From assembly GCA_964019055.1 (NCBI GenBank), contig OZ025213.1, positions 10,288,583 through 10,352,582 on the forward strand: DNA of 64,000 bases. Direction: 5' to 3'. Positions 1-12,200 of this stretch are shown here, piece after piece. Under the pieces are notes generated by a model, which was given only the letters and a program-made list of their open reading frames with translations, searched no databases and had not been told where the DNA came from. Numbering within the stretch: position 1 is the stretch's first letter; each line of letters starts with the position of its first letter. Source of the stretch: Anthopleura xanthogrammica (lineage: Eukaryota > Cnidaria > Anthozoa > Actiniaria > Actiniidae). Position numbers and translations under genes: made by a program.

Positions 1-1085
1 TATTTATGGGAAAAGCATAAACTGTTGCCACTCGGGGAATGGATCGTGAGTATCGTACCAAATTCCAAGAAAGGTAATTGTTTTTTATTAAAGGATAAGA
101 ATTGGATGCATTGTACTTGTTCATGTGCTATATATTTCTATATAGCTGGTTATTATTTGTGTTATAGTGTGCGACCGAAGATCTGGTTTTCTTTGCAGTC
201 TTCTTCTTCTTAGTCGAACATTTTATATTTGTATTTGTACTTGCAGATCAAAGAGATTCAAACATTACTGTGACATTTGACAATGAAGGGGAAATTGTCA
301 TTGCACATTTCAGAGGCAAGGAGGCTAATCGAGGTGAGTAGTTACTGCGGATTCTTGGTACAGTTAGTACAGTTTGCATTACACATGTTGGGACTATGCA
401 TACACAGTATGTCACGGCTTTGCATTATGTCACGCGTGTAAGGCTGAATATTGAAATATTCTTGCTTCTTAATTTTGCATCTAAATAAAGGTAGATAAGA
501 AGTATCGTACAGGTTTTCGAGGAGTACAGTAGTATTATAGTCAGTAATCTGATAGACTTTTACTTTTTATTCTTAGATGTTATTGAAGGTCAAAGTGCTT
601 TTCGTGAGTGCCAGAGCCTAACAAAGTACCTACAAGATAAAACAAATTTAGACAGCTCGCCAATAAAAATAGAAGAAAAACAAATGCCATCAGAACATCA
701 GCCACCTGGGACTGACGATGTATCGTGCTGTACTCGCACATCTCAGTGGTACAACACTGATCGAGATACCTTCCAGAACACCTTTAATTTTGTGCGTAGT
801 ACCTTTCCAGATGATGGGATGGTCGAGGTGTCTCGAAACACTTCAACAGAAGACATATCCTTCAAGTTCAACCATTCTCAGTTCTCTTGGGTTATTGAAT
901 TCCCTGCAGAATTTCCTAGTGGTAATGTTATACTGAAAAGGATTAGGGGTAGCGAGGAAAACGTATTACCATTGCAGCAACACACAGCAAATTTAGCAAA
1001 CACGAAGAATATGTTAAGAGAGAATTTTTTTAACATGTGTAAGTGTCAAAAGTGTTTTAGTCGAGAACCGCAAAGTTGGGTGTAA
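1..1085 (+). CDS. 3' part of a three-exon gene, tandem paralogue A of the gene at 1649-5259 (family not identified)
   Basis: Visible coding exons are 1-73 (5' end lost at the window edge), 247-333 and 577-1085, with stop TAA at 1083-1085. Donors are GTAATT and GTGAGT, acceptors are TGCAG and CTTAG, and both introns are phase 1. Exon 2 is 87 bp, as in paralogue B. Matching landmarks in A and B are LGEW (exon 1), DNEGEIVI versus SDEGDFIT (exon 2), EGQSAFR versus KGQSAFR (start of exon 3), and a later block starting QWYNT/QWYST with EDISFKF/EDISLSL and EFPAEFPSG/HFPPNFPNE. Copy A ends after a short Cys-containing tail (CKCQKCF) and lacks the long repeat tail of B. The function is unknown. By eye the later block resembles an RWD/UBC-like (E2-type) fold and the first part a JAB/MPN-like strand pattern, but that is inference. 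The exon structure is well supported; the family is not. Confidence 0.7.
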
Positions 1086-1648
1086 TGACATAAGGAAGAT
1101 CGTTTTTGACGGTAGGAATTAAATAATCAATGAAAATAATATTCAATTCATTTATTGCGTGACAAGGAATCTTAATATGAGGACATGAATAGACTAACTA
1201 GACCCCACAATAACCTCCCACAATAAGATATTTCCTTCAAAAATACATAAATAAAAAAGAAAATGTGGAATCTCAATAAAGAAAAACTTACTCTCAGTTG
1301 CATTAATAAAAACATTACAAAAACAACCGTTGTGTGTGTTACAATTTTTTTAAATGTATTTTCTTTAAACATGCTAACGTAGCAGTTTCACTTTCGATGG
1401 TGCATGTATTATCAAGCACAGATTCCTGGAAGAAGGAAGGAATGACGGAAGTAAGACCGGTTTGTCTAGTTTACCTGTCAATCAAAATCGGACTCATTTC
1501 CGAGAATCCGATTGAATTCTGCAAACAGACGATTATCCAGCAACCAGAAGGACTGGAGAGGGAAAATTTACTATTGATTCAGGTCGTTGTCGTGGTTTAG
1601 TTGATATATATTACGAGATTACATTATCTAGGAAGTCTAAAGGCAAGA
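1086..1648. other. spacer between paralogues A and B
   Basis: This 560-bp stretch holds the 3' untranslated region of copy A and the promoter or 5' untranslated region of copy B. Reading frame B stays open upstream to about 1601, but the Met at 1649 is the first with good context and starts the conserved protein. I see no other gene or repeat here. Confidence 0.5.
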
Positions 1649-4600
1649 ATGGCACCCATCATCACAGTACACCGAGGTGAGCTCCTTCAGATCAAGAGAA
1701 TGATCGAGAAAGGTAAAGGTAAAAACAAAGGCAAAGGCAAAGGCAAAGGGGATCTAAGAGGAGATATCTATGGGCTACGAACCGAGTCTCGACAACCAGT
1801 CATACAATTCGTTTGTGGCCAAAATGATAAAGCACAGACAGATATGTTACGGAATGGTCATGGACTGCTGAAGCTTGGGGAGTGGGTTGTACAGCCGCTT
1901 CCCGAGAGAAGTAAGTTTTTTCATAATTTAACTATGCGCCAAGCTACAGAAAGAAATAGTAATGGAAATTTCATTGAAATATGTTTGTAGCATTGTCGCT
2001 ATTGATCGGCATGTCAGGGAGCCTACTTCTCAGCGATCATTTGTGTGTGTATGTGCGCGTGCGTTTATATTGTGTGTTGGCCTATCTTCCGTGTTTGTTG
2101 CAAGTGTGTACTAAAATATGTAGAAATAGACATGTCAGCCTGCTATTCTTATTTCTTAAGATGATTTTGAAGTGGCATGCCACTAACTTCCTTAACGTTT
2201 CTTATATATGTGTAACTTACTACGCATATCACTTGAGTGAGAAATACTAGGAAAGTTTAGAGACATTAGTTTTGTCTTGACAACTACATGTTGTTAGGGG
2301 CAACGGCATAAGGTAACAATAAAAGAGCGGCAAGTGAAACATGCCTCAACCAATCAGAATCTTCGGTTCCCAAACTCATAAAGGAAATGCCTACGTGCCT
2401 TTCCGATCACCTTGTGCCGTTGCCCCTAACAACATCGTACTTTTGACGGTAAAACTTGTGTCTCTAAATTCTCTCCTTTCTCACTTAAGTGATATCAACT
2501 TATCTTAACATGGCCGATTAGTAAGATAACTTTTTGCTGCTGTTGTTATGAGAATATTTAAAAGTTTATAATGACAAAAACAGCCTGAGATCATCATGCA
2601 TGTGTTAAGGCATTTGATCTGTTCCAAATTTGTATTAATTTGTAATCATACACTGCTATAAAAAGTATATTTTGTTTTTTTAGTACCTCAGTCATGTTTT
2701 ATCTATTGATCAAAGGTATTTCGCAAGAAGATGTTATATTGGTCTTTAGTGATGAAGGGGATTTCATCACTTCATATGATCTTGGAGACGAGGCCACCCC
2801 TGGTAAGTATCACGATGTACACTTCATGTGAGTATTTTAAAAGGCTTGTAAGAGGTCACGCTTTCAAACTGCCTAGGTTTTCAAAGAAATAACGCACATT
2901 CATATCTTCAGTAATAAGTAGTTAGCTCAAGAGAACATGGGTGATCAAGTTCCATAAAGCCTTTGCAGTAAGTAATGCATGCGTTAGTAGTATAATAACC
3001 AATGTTAACAAAAATAAGCGAGTTCAATATTTTAAGCTCATCTCAAACGACAGCGTGTTGGTTATGCGGAGGGAGGGGAAAACTCGAATCAAGGGAGCAA
3101 CTCACATTTAATGGAACCCGAGATAATAGAGGTGAAATGGTAGTGGTGATTACCATGATACCACCCTTACTGATTTCTGTATTTCTACTTCCTTTGCTAT
3201 ATGAAATCTTAAATTAACTCTCTTTTTTTTATCTTCGACAGACATTCTGAAAGGGCAGAGTGCATTTCGATTACATAAACCATTAACAATGAATCTAGAT
3301 GATCTGGCTCCGATACCTACAGAAGAATATGACAAAGAAAATGAGCATAAAGAAGCAGAAATGACAAAAGAACAATGGTACTCTACTCCTGAAGGAGTCA
3401 AGCTGTTGCAGGAAATTTACCAAACCTTTCCACAATCTGGCCTGACGAACCTAAACATGAGTCGCGACAAAGCCACAGAAGACATAAGTCTTTCTCTTAC
3501 TGCATGGAGCATGCCTATCGCTGTACATTTTCCACCCAACTTCCCTAACGAAAATCCAGAAGTGCGTCTTGATGATCAGAACGACTGGTCAGAGGTGGAA
3601 CTTCAATATGAGAAAGAGATGCTACCTGAGGAAGCTGCAAAACTGTTGTGTGCTCTTTTGCTTAACTTGGTCACTGAGGAAAATACGAAAAAGCAACAGC
3701 GAAAACCAAGTAAAATAAATCAAGTGAGAGGAAAGAATAATAGGCAAAATAAAAATTCAAAACCAAAACATCAATGTCAAGGTTTTCCACAGGCTTCATC
3801 AATGGGTGGAAGTGGCCAACCTAACCGAGATGAGCCACCCACAGGACAAGAAAACGCTCCACCAATGGATGAACATGACCAACAACGAGATGAGTCATCC
3901 ACAGGACAAGAAAACCCTCCATTAATGGGTGAACATAACCTACGAGATGAGCCACCCACAGGACAACAAAAACCTCCATCAATGAGTGAACATAACCTAC
4001 GAGATGAGCCACCCACAGGACAACAAAAACCTCCATCAATGGGTGAACATAACCTACGAGATGAGTCACCCACAGGACAACAAAAACCTCCATCAATGGG
4101 TGAACATAACCTACGAGATGAGCCACCCACAGGACAAGAACAACCTCCACCAGTGGGTGAACATAACCTGCGAGATAAAGCACCCACAGGACAAGAAAAA
4201 CCTCCATCAATGGGTGAAGATAACCTGCGAGATGAGCCACCCACAGGACAAGAACAACCTCCATCAATGAGTGAACATAACCTACGAGATGAGCCACCCA
4301 CAGGACAAGAAAAACCTCCATCAATAAGTGAACATAACCTACGAGATGAGCCACCCACAGGACAAGAACAACCTCCATCAATGAGTGAACATAACCTACG
4401 AGATGAGCCACCCACAGGACAAGAAAAACCTCCATCAATAAGTGAACATAACCTACGAGATGAGCCACCCACAGGACAAGAAAAACCTCCATCAATGGGT
4501 GAACATAACCTACGAGATGAGCCACCCACAGGACAAGAAAAACCTCCATCAATAAGTGAACATAACCTACGAGATGAGCCACCCACAGGACAAGAAAAAC

Positions 4601-5259
4601 CTCCATCAATAAGTGAACATAACCTACGAGATGAGCCACCCACAGGACAAGAACAACCTCCATCAATGAGTGAACATAACCTGCGAGATGAGCCACCCAC
4701 AGGACAAGAAAAACCTCCATCAATGGGTGAACATAACCTGCGAGATGAGCCACCCACAGGACAAGAAAAACCTCCATCAATGGGTGAACATAACCTGCGA
4801 GATGAGCCACCCACAGGACAAGAAAAACCTCCATCAATGGGTGAACATAACCTGCGAGATGAGCCACCCACAGGACAAGAAAAACCTCCATCAATGGGTG
4901 AACATAACCTGCGAGATGAGCCACCCACAGGACAAGAAAAACCTCCATCAATGGGTGAACATAACCTGCGAGATGAGCCACCCACAGGACAACAAAAACC
5001 TCCATCAATGGGTGAACATAACCTGCGAGATGAGCCACCCACAGGACAAGAAAAACCTCCATCAATGAGTGAACATAACCTACGAGATGAGCCACCCACA
5101 GGACAAGAACCAGCTTCAATACCCTTGAACAAGACAGACGAAGTAATCGAACAACCTCCAGGAGAAAAAATGGATATCGAACAGCAGAACGGAACTAGCG
5201 AAGAAAATATGGAAATAGATACAGATGATCACCAAAACGTATTCACAAAGTTTCAGTAG
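1649..5259 (+). CDS. three-exon gene, paralogue B, with 23 C-terminal 19-residue repeats (family not identified)
   Basis: The exons are 1649-1910, 2716-2802 and 3242-5259 (stop TAG 5257-5259). They join with phase 1 introns to a 788-residue protein with no internal stop. The start at 1649 opens MAPIITVHRGELLQ and is followed by a Lys-Gly stretch at residues about 21-35. Residues about 38-88 (DIYGLRTESRQP ... LLKLGEWVV) resemble the first strands of JAB/MPN-type peptidases, but where those have G-x-W-H-S-H this protein has GEWVVQ, so metal binding would be lost. Residues about 160-260 (QWYSTPEGV, then an FPPNFPNE segment) recall an RWD/UBC-like domain. Residues about 312-740 are Pro/Glu-rich repeats, probably disordered, and the last 48 residues are acidic. 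There is no signal peptide or membrane segment, so the protein is probably intracellular. The domain assignments are inference. Paralogue A lies directly upstream. Confidence 0.75.
2226..2495. repeat. MITE-like inverted repeat in intron 1 of paralogue B
   Basis: The two halves are imperfect reverse complements for the whole length. The outer ends read ATATCACTTGAGTGAGAAA and, reversed, ATATCACTTAAGTGAGAAA. The inner arms share GTTGTTAGGGGCAACGGCAT. About 270 bp, non-coding. A non-autonomous DNA transposon is likely; AT-rich ends with possible TA duplication. Confidence 0.65.
3826..5110 (+). repeat. 57-bp coding minisatellite, 23 units
   Basis: The unit encodes RDEPPTGQEKPPSMGEHNL with small variants (EKPPSM / EQPPSM / QKPPSM, and GEHNL / SEHNL). 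There are 23 TGQ motifs. The first spacing is 60 bp and the next 21 are 57 bp. The last third is the most homogeneous, which points to recent unequal exchange or slippage. Because 57 is a multiple of 3, long open frames also appear in other frames and on the other strand over the array; these are not genes. Confidence 0.95.
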
Positions 5260-6251
5260 AGATTCAAGAATTTCATGGTCTTCTTTGATATCTCTAAAAA
5301 GAATTATGTGGTAATTATTTTAATGTTTTAAAAAGAAAAACATTTTAAAAACTGAAAACAGTTACAAATAAGTCGGTCCAGTAGGAAAAAAATGCATGAA
5401 TTAAAATCTTAAGTAAAATGGATTTAATATCTATCTGTATACTGAAAAGAGTTAACTGAATGTGTCTGAGTTTTACCACAACAATCTAGTATATAAATTG
5501 TTCCAGTGGTCATGTCTTTATATATCAGTTTTACAAAATTTGATGTAAATGTATATCCGCAGCCGTTGAATCGCTGTGTAAAATTTATCTTTATTTAGTT
5601 TTAACTCACAGGTATCCATGCTGATCAACTATTTAGTGCCTAGCCAAAATTAAAATTAAATTTTCATTTACACATATTTCGCTGCAAGTATATCATTTGT
5701 ATAATGTCTCAAGGTTACATCGTAATATAACTAAAGTAAGGCATGTGTCTGACAGAGGAATATTTTCTAAATCTAAAAATACCACTGACTACCTATTCAG
5801 TTTATAAACTTAGTACGATCCATGTATGAAAAGCTTTTGCTGCATTGAATATTAGCTTTTGTTGATTTTAAAAAGCATTTAAAACGTAAAATATTGTATC
5901 ATTAGTCTGTAACCACTGAGTAAAAATTAGTTATTTTAAAATATCAACGGAACATGTTAGGGATGGGCTGTGAAAGCTTTAGTCCCTTGAATTGTTTTAC
6001 AATACCCCATCCCCACATCCCACCCCACCCCACCCCCAACCACCACCCCCTACGGTCCCAGTTGCAAAAAGCCAAAAGCCACCTTATGGAGAGATTATCG
6101 ATCCTTAGTAAAATGATTTGATTTGATTTCCCCATTAAAAACACTGAGTGTATGGATTAAATAATAATTCACCTACCTACATACTACAAGATACCTAACT
6201 GTCTGATGTCTGATACTACATCTTTAAGTGCATCAAGGGGGATCTTCTAGC
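5260..6251. other. convergent 3' spacer between paralogue B (+) and EOGT (-)
   Basis: This AT-rich sequence holds both 3' untranslated regions. The only marked feature is a C-rich tract at 6005-6050 on the plus strand, which is G-rich on the strand transcribed as the EOGT 3' end. I see no gene. Confidence 0.6.
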
Positions 6252-9200
6252 TTATACTGATTTCTTGATGATCTTTTTCTTTTCTCTCACTAATTCTGCT
6301 GCTTTGTAGATCATTCTCATAAACTCGTCAACATTGAATGCATAATTTGTAAATTTGGGGTGGGCTCCCATGGTTGGATGATGGCCCTACAAGACAAATA
6401 AGGCAGGAAGTGAATCACTATATATATGAACACTAATACGTCTGGCATGGTTGGATGAAGTAGATTCAAATAATGATGCATAAGTGTTGTTGCATAAAGA
6501 TAAGGATGTGAATAATGGGTTTATTGGTACTCAATGTTTCAGTACTAGTTACAAGTGATAAACGTTGATGGTGTATTAGAATAATGATGATTTTGCAAGT
6601 ATTTCATGATTGTAGATGGATAGCTGAAGCAGAGTTCAATGCTGATGGTGTATTTGAATAATGATGATTTTGCAAGTATTTCATGATTGTAGATGGATAG
6701 CTGAAGCAGAGTTCAATGCTGATGGTGTATTAGAATAATGATGATTTTGCAAGTATTTCATGATTGTAGATGGATAGCTGAAGCAGAGTTCAATGCTGAT
6801 GGTGTATTAGAATAATGATGATTTTGCAAGTATTTCATGATTGTAGATGGATAGCTGAAGCAGAGTTCAATGCTGATGGTGTATTAGAATAATGATGATT
6901 TTGCAAGTATTTCATGATTGTAGATGGATAGCTGAAGCAGAGTTCAATGCTGATGGTGTATTAGAATAATGATGATTTTGCAAGTATTTCATGATTGTAG
7001 ATGGATAGCTGAAGCAGAGTTCAATGCTGATGGTGTATTTGAATAATGATGATTTTGCAAGTATTTCATGATTGTAGATGGATAGCTGAAGCAGAGTTCA
7101 ATGTTGATGGTGTATTAGAATAATGATGATTTTGCAAGTATTTCATGATTGTAGATGGATAGCTGAAGCAGAGTTCAATGCTGATGGTGTATTAGAATAA
7201 TGATGATTTTGCAAGTATTTCATGATTGTAGATGGATAGCTGAAGCAGAGTTCAATGCTGATGGTGTATTAGAATAATGATGATTTTGCAAGTATTTCAT
7301 GATTGTAGATGGATAGCTGAAGCAGAGTTCAATGCTGATGGTGTATTAGAATAATGATGATTTTGCAAGTATTTCATGATTGTAGATGGATAGCTGAAGC
7401 AGAGTTCAATGCTGATGGTGTATTAGAATAATGATGATTTTGCAAGTATTTCATGATTGTAGATGGATAGCTGAAACAGAGTTCAATGTTGATGGTGTAT
7501 TAGAATAATGATGATTTTGCAAGTATTTCATGATTGTAGATGGATAGTTGAAGCAGAGTTCAATGTTGATGGTGTATTAGAATAATGATGATTTTGCAAG
7601 TATTTCATGATTCTAGATGGATAGCTGAAGCAGAGTTCAATGTTGATGGTGTATTAGAATAATGATGATTTTGCAAGTATTTCATGATTGTAGATGGATA
7701 GCTGAAGCAGAGTTCAATGTTGATGGTGTATTAGAATAATGATGATTTTGCAAGTATTTCATGATTGTAGATGGATAGCTGAAGCAGAGTTCAATGCTGA
7801 TGGTGTATTAGAATAATGATGATTTTGCAAGTATTTCATGATTGTAGATGGATAGCTGAAGCAGAGTTCAATGTTGATGGTGTATTAGAATAATGATGAT
7901 TTTGCAAGTATTTCATGATTGTAGATGGATAGCTGAAGCAGAGTTCAATGCTGATGGTGTATTAGAATAATGATGATTTTGCAAGTATTTCATGATTGTA
8001 GATGGATAGCTGAAGCAGAGTTCAATGTTGATGGTGTATTAGAATAATGATGATTTTGCAAGTATTTCATGATTGTAGATGGATAGCTGAAGCAGAGTTC
8101 AATGTTGATGGTGTATTAGAATAATGATGATTTTGCAAGTATTTCATTACTGTAGATGGATAGCTGAAGCATAGTTCCATGTTGATGGTGTATTAGAATA
8201 ATGATGATTTTGCAAGTATTTCATGACTGTAGATGGATAGCTGAAGCAGAGTTCAATGTTGATGGTGTATTAGAATAATGATGATTTTGCAAGTATTTCA
8301 TGATTGTAGATGGATAGCTGAAGCAGAGTTCAATGTTGATGGTGTATTAGAATAATGATGATTTTGCAAGTATTTCATGATTGTAGATGGATAGCTGAAG
8401 CAGAGTTCAATGTTGATGGTGTATTAGAATAATGATGATTTTGCAAGTATTTCATGATTGTAGATGGATAGCTGAAGCAGAGTTCAATGTTGATGGTGTA
8501 TTAGAATAATGATGATTTTGCAAGTATTTCATGATTGTAGATGGATAGCTGAAGCAGAGTTCAATGTTGATGGTGTATTAGAATAATGATGATTTTGCAA
8601 GTATTTCATGATTGTAGATGGATAGCTGAAGCAGAGTTCCATGTTGATGGTGTATTAGAATAATGATGATTTTGCAAGTATTTCATGATTGTAGATGGAT
8701 AGCTGAAGCAGAGTTCAATGTTGATGGTGTATTAGAATAATGATGATTTTGCAAGTATTTCATGATTGTAGATGGATAGCTGAAGCAGAGTTCAATGCTG
8801 ATGGTGTATTAGAATAATGATGATTTTGCAAGTATTTCATGATTGTAGATGGATAGCTGAAGCAGAGTTCCATGTTGATGGTGTATTAGAATAATGATGA
8901 TTTTGCAAGTATTTCATGATTGTAGATGGATAGCTGAAGCAGAGTTCCATGTTGATGGTGTATTAGAATAATGATGATTTTGCAAGTATTTCATGATTGT
9001 AGATGGATAGCTGAAGCAGAGTTCCATGTTGATGGTGTATTAGAATAATGATGATTTTGCAAGTATTTCATGATTGTAGATGGATAGCTGAAGCAGAGTT
9101 CCATGTTGATGGTGTATTAGAATAATGATGATTTTGCAAGTATTTCATGATTGTAGATGGATAGCTGAAGCAGAGTTCCACGTTGATGGTGTATTAGAAT

Positions 9201-12200
9201 AATGATGATTTTGCAAGTATTTCATGATTGTAGATGGATAGCTGAAGCAGAGTTCCATGTTGATGGTGTATTAGAATAATGATGATTTTGCAAGTATTTC
9301 ATGATTGTAGATGGATAGCTGAAGCAGAGTTCCACGTTGATGGTGTATTAGAATAATGATGATTTTGCAAGTATTTCATGATTGTAGATGGATAGCTGAA
9401 GCAGAGTTCCATGTTGATGGTGTATTAGAATAATGATGATTTTGCAAGTATTTCATGATTGTAGATGGATAGCTGAAGCAGAGTTCCATGTTGATGGTGT
9501 ATTAGAATAATGATGATTTTGCAAGTATTTCATGATTGTAGATGGATAGCTGAAGCAGAGTTCCACGTTGATGGTGTATTAGAATAATGATGATTTTGCA
9601 AGTATTTCATGATTGTAGATGGATAGCTGAAGCAGAGTTCCATGTTGATGGTGTATTAGAATAATGATGATTTTGCAAGTATTTCATGACTGTAGATGGA
9701 TAGCTGAAGCAGAGTTCAATGCTGATGGTGTATTAGAATAATGATGATTTTGCAAGTATTTCATGATTGTAGATGGATAGCTGAAGCAGAGTTCAATGTT
9801 GATGGTGTATTAGAATAATGATGATTTTGCAAGTATTTCATGATTGTAGATGGATAGCTGAAGCAGAGTTCCACGTTGATGGTGTATTAGAATAATGATG
9901 ATTTTGCAAGTATTTCATGATTGTAGATGGATAGCTGAAGCAGAGTTCCACGTTGATGGTGTATTAGAATAATGATGATTTTGCAAGTATTTCATGATTG
10001 TAGATGGATAGCTGAAGCAGAGTTCAATGTTGATGGTGTATTAGAATAATGATGATTTTGCAAGTATTTCATGATTGTAGATGGATAGCTGAAGCAGAGT
10101 TCAATGTTGATGGTGTATTAGAATAATGATGATTTTGCAAGTATTTCATGATTGTAGATGGATAGCTGAAGCAGAGTTCAATGTTGATGGTGTATTAGAA
10201 TAATGATGATTTTGCAAGTATTTCATGATTGTAGATGGATAGCTGAAGCAGAGTTCAATGTTGATGGTGTATTAGAATAATGATGATTTTGCAAGTATTT
10301 CATGATTGTAGATGGATAGCTGAAGCAGAGTTCCATGTTGATGGTGTATTAGAATAATGATGATTTTGCAAGTATTTCATGATTGTAGATGGATAGCTGA
10401 AGCAGAGTTTAATGTTGATGGTGTATTAGAATAATGATGATTTTGCAAGTATTTCATGATTGTAGATGGATAGCTGAAGCAGAGTTCAATGTTGATGGTG
10501 TATTAGAATAATGATGATTTTGCAAGTATTTCATGATTGTAGATGGATAGCTGAAGCAGAGTTCCATGTTGATGGTGTATTAGAATAATGATGATTTTGC
10601 AAGTATTTCATGATTGTAGATGGATAGCTGAAGCAGAGTTCAATGTTGATGGTGTATTAGAATAATGATGATTTTGCAAGTATTTCATGATTGTAGATGG
10701 ATAGCTGAAGCAGAGTTCCATGTTGATGGTGTATTAGAATAATGATGATTTTGCAAGTATTTCATGATTGTAGATGGATAGCTGAAGCAGAGTTCAATGT
10801 TGATGGTGTATTAGAATAATGATGATTTTGCAAGTATTTCATGATTGTAGATGGATAGCTGAAGCAGAGTTCAATGCTGATGGTGTATTAGAATAATGAT
10901 GATTTTGCAAGTATTTCATGATTGTAGATGGATAGCTGAAGCAGAGTTCCATGTTGATGGTGTATTAGAATAATGATGATTTTGCAAGTATTTCATGATT
11001 GTAGATGGATAGCTGAAGCAGAGTTCCATGTTGATGGTGTATTAGAATAATGATGATTTTGCAAGTATTTCATGATTGTAGATGGATAGCTGAAGCAGAG
11101 TTCCATGTTGATGGTGTATTAGAATAATGATGATTTTGCAAGTATTTCATGATTGTAGATGGATAGCTGAAGCAGAGTTCCATGTTGATGGTGTATTAGA
11201 ATAATGATGATTTTGCAAGTATTTCATGATTGTAGATGGATAGCTGAAGCAGAGTTCCACGTTGATGGTGTATTAGAATAATGATGATTTTGCAAGTATT
11301 TCATGATTGTAGATGGATAGCTGAAGCAGAGTTCCATGTTGATGGTGTATTAGAATAATGATGATTTTGCAAGTATTTCATGATTGTAGATGGATAGCTG
11401 AAGCAGAGTTCCATGTTGATGGTGTATTAGAATAATGATGATTTTGCAAGTATTTCATGATTGTAGATGGATAGCTGAAGCAGAGTTCCATGTTGATGGT
11501 GTATTAGAATAATGATGATTTTGCAAGTATTTCATGATTGTAGATGGATAGCTGAAGCAGAGTTCCATGTTGATGGTGTATTAGAATAATGATGATTTTG
11601 CAAGTATTTCATGATTGTAGATGGATAGCTGAAGCAGAGTTCCACGTTGATGGTGTATTAGAATAATGATGATTTTGCAAGTATTTCATGATTGTAGATG
11701 GATAGCTGAAGCAGAGTTCCATGTTGATGGTGTATTAGAATAATGATGATTTTGCAAGTATTTCATGACTGTAGATGGATAGCTGAAGCAGAGTTCAATG
11801 CTGATGGTGTATTAGAATAATGATGATTTTGCAAGTATTTCATGATTGTAGATGGATAGCTGAAGCAGAGTTCAATGTTGATGGTGTATTAGAATAATGA
11901 TGATTTTGCAAGTATTTCATGATTGTAGATGGATAGCTGAAGCAGAGTTCCACGTTGATGGTGTATTAGAATAATGATGATTTTGCAAGTATTTCATGAT
12001 TGTAGATGGATAGCTGAAGCAGAGTTCCACGTTGATGGTGTATTAGAATAATGATGATTTTGCAAGTATTTCATGATTGTAGATGGATAGCTGAAGCAGA
12101 GTTCAATGTTGATGGTGTATTAGAATAATGATGATTTTGCAAGTATTTCATGATTGTAGATGGATAGCTGAAGCAGAGTTCAATGTTGATGGTGTATTAG

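Noticed and set aside
684..1085. Separate small gene starting at Met 684
   Set aside because: Conserved sequence continues upstream to the acceptor at 576/577 (GQSAFR), matching exon 3 of the neighbouring paralogue, so this is an internal Met.
3777..5132. Antisense open frames of 432 and 451 codons
   Set aside because: The 57-bp coding repeat keeps these frames open because its length is a multiple of 3. They begin and end at the array and have no unique sequence.
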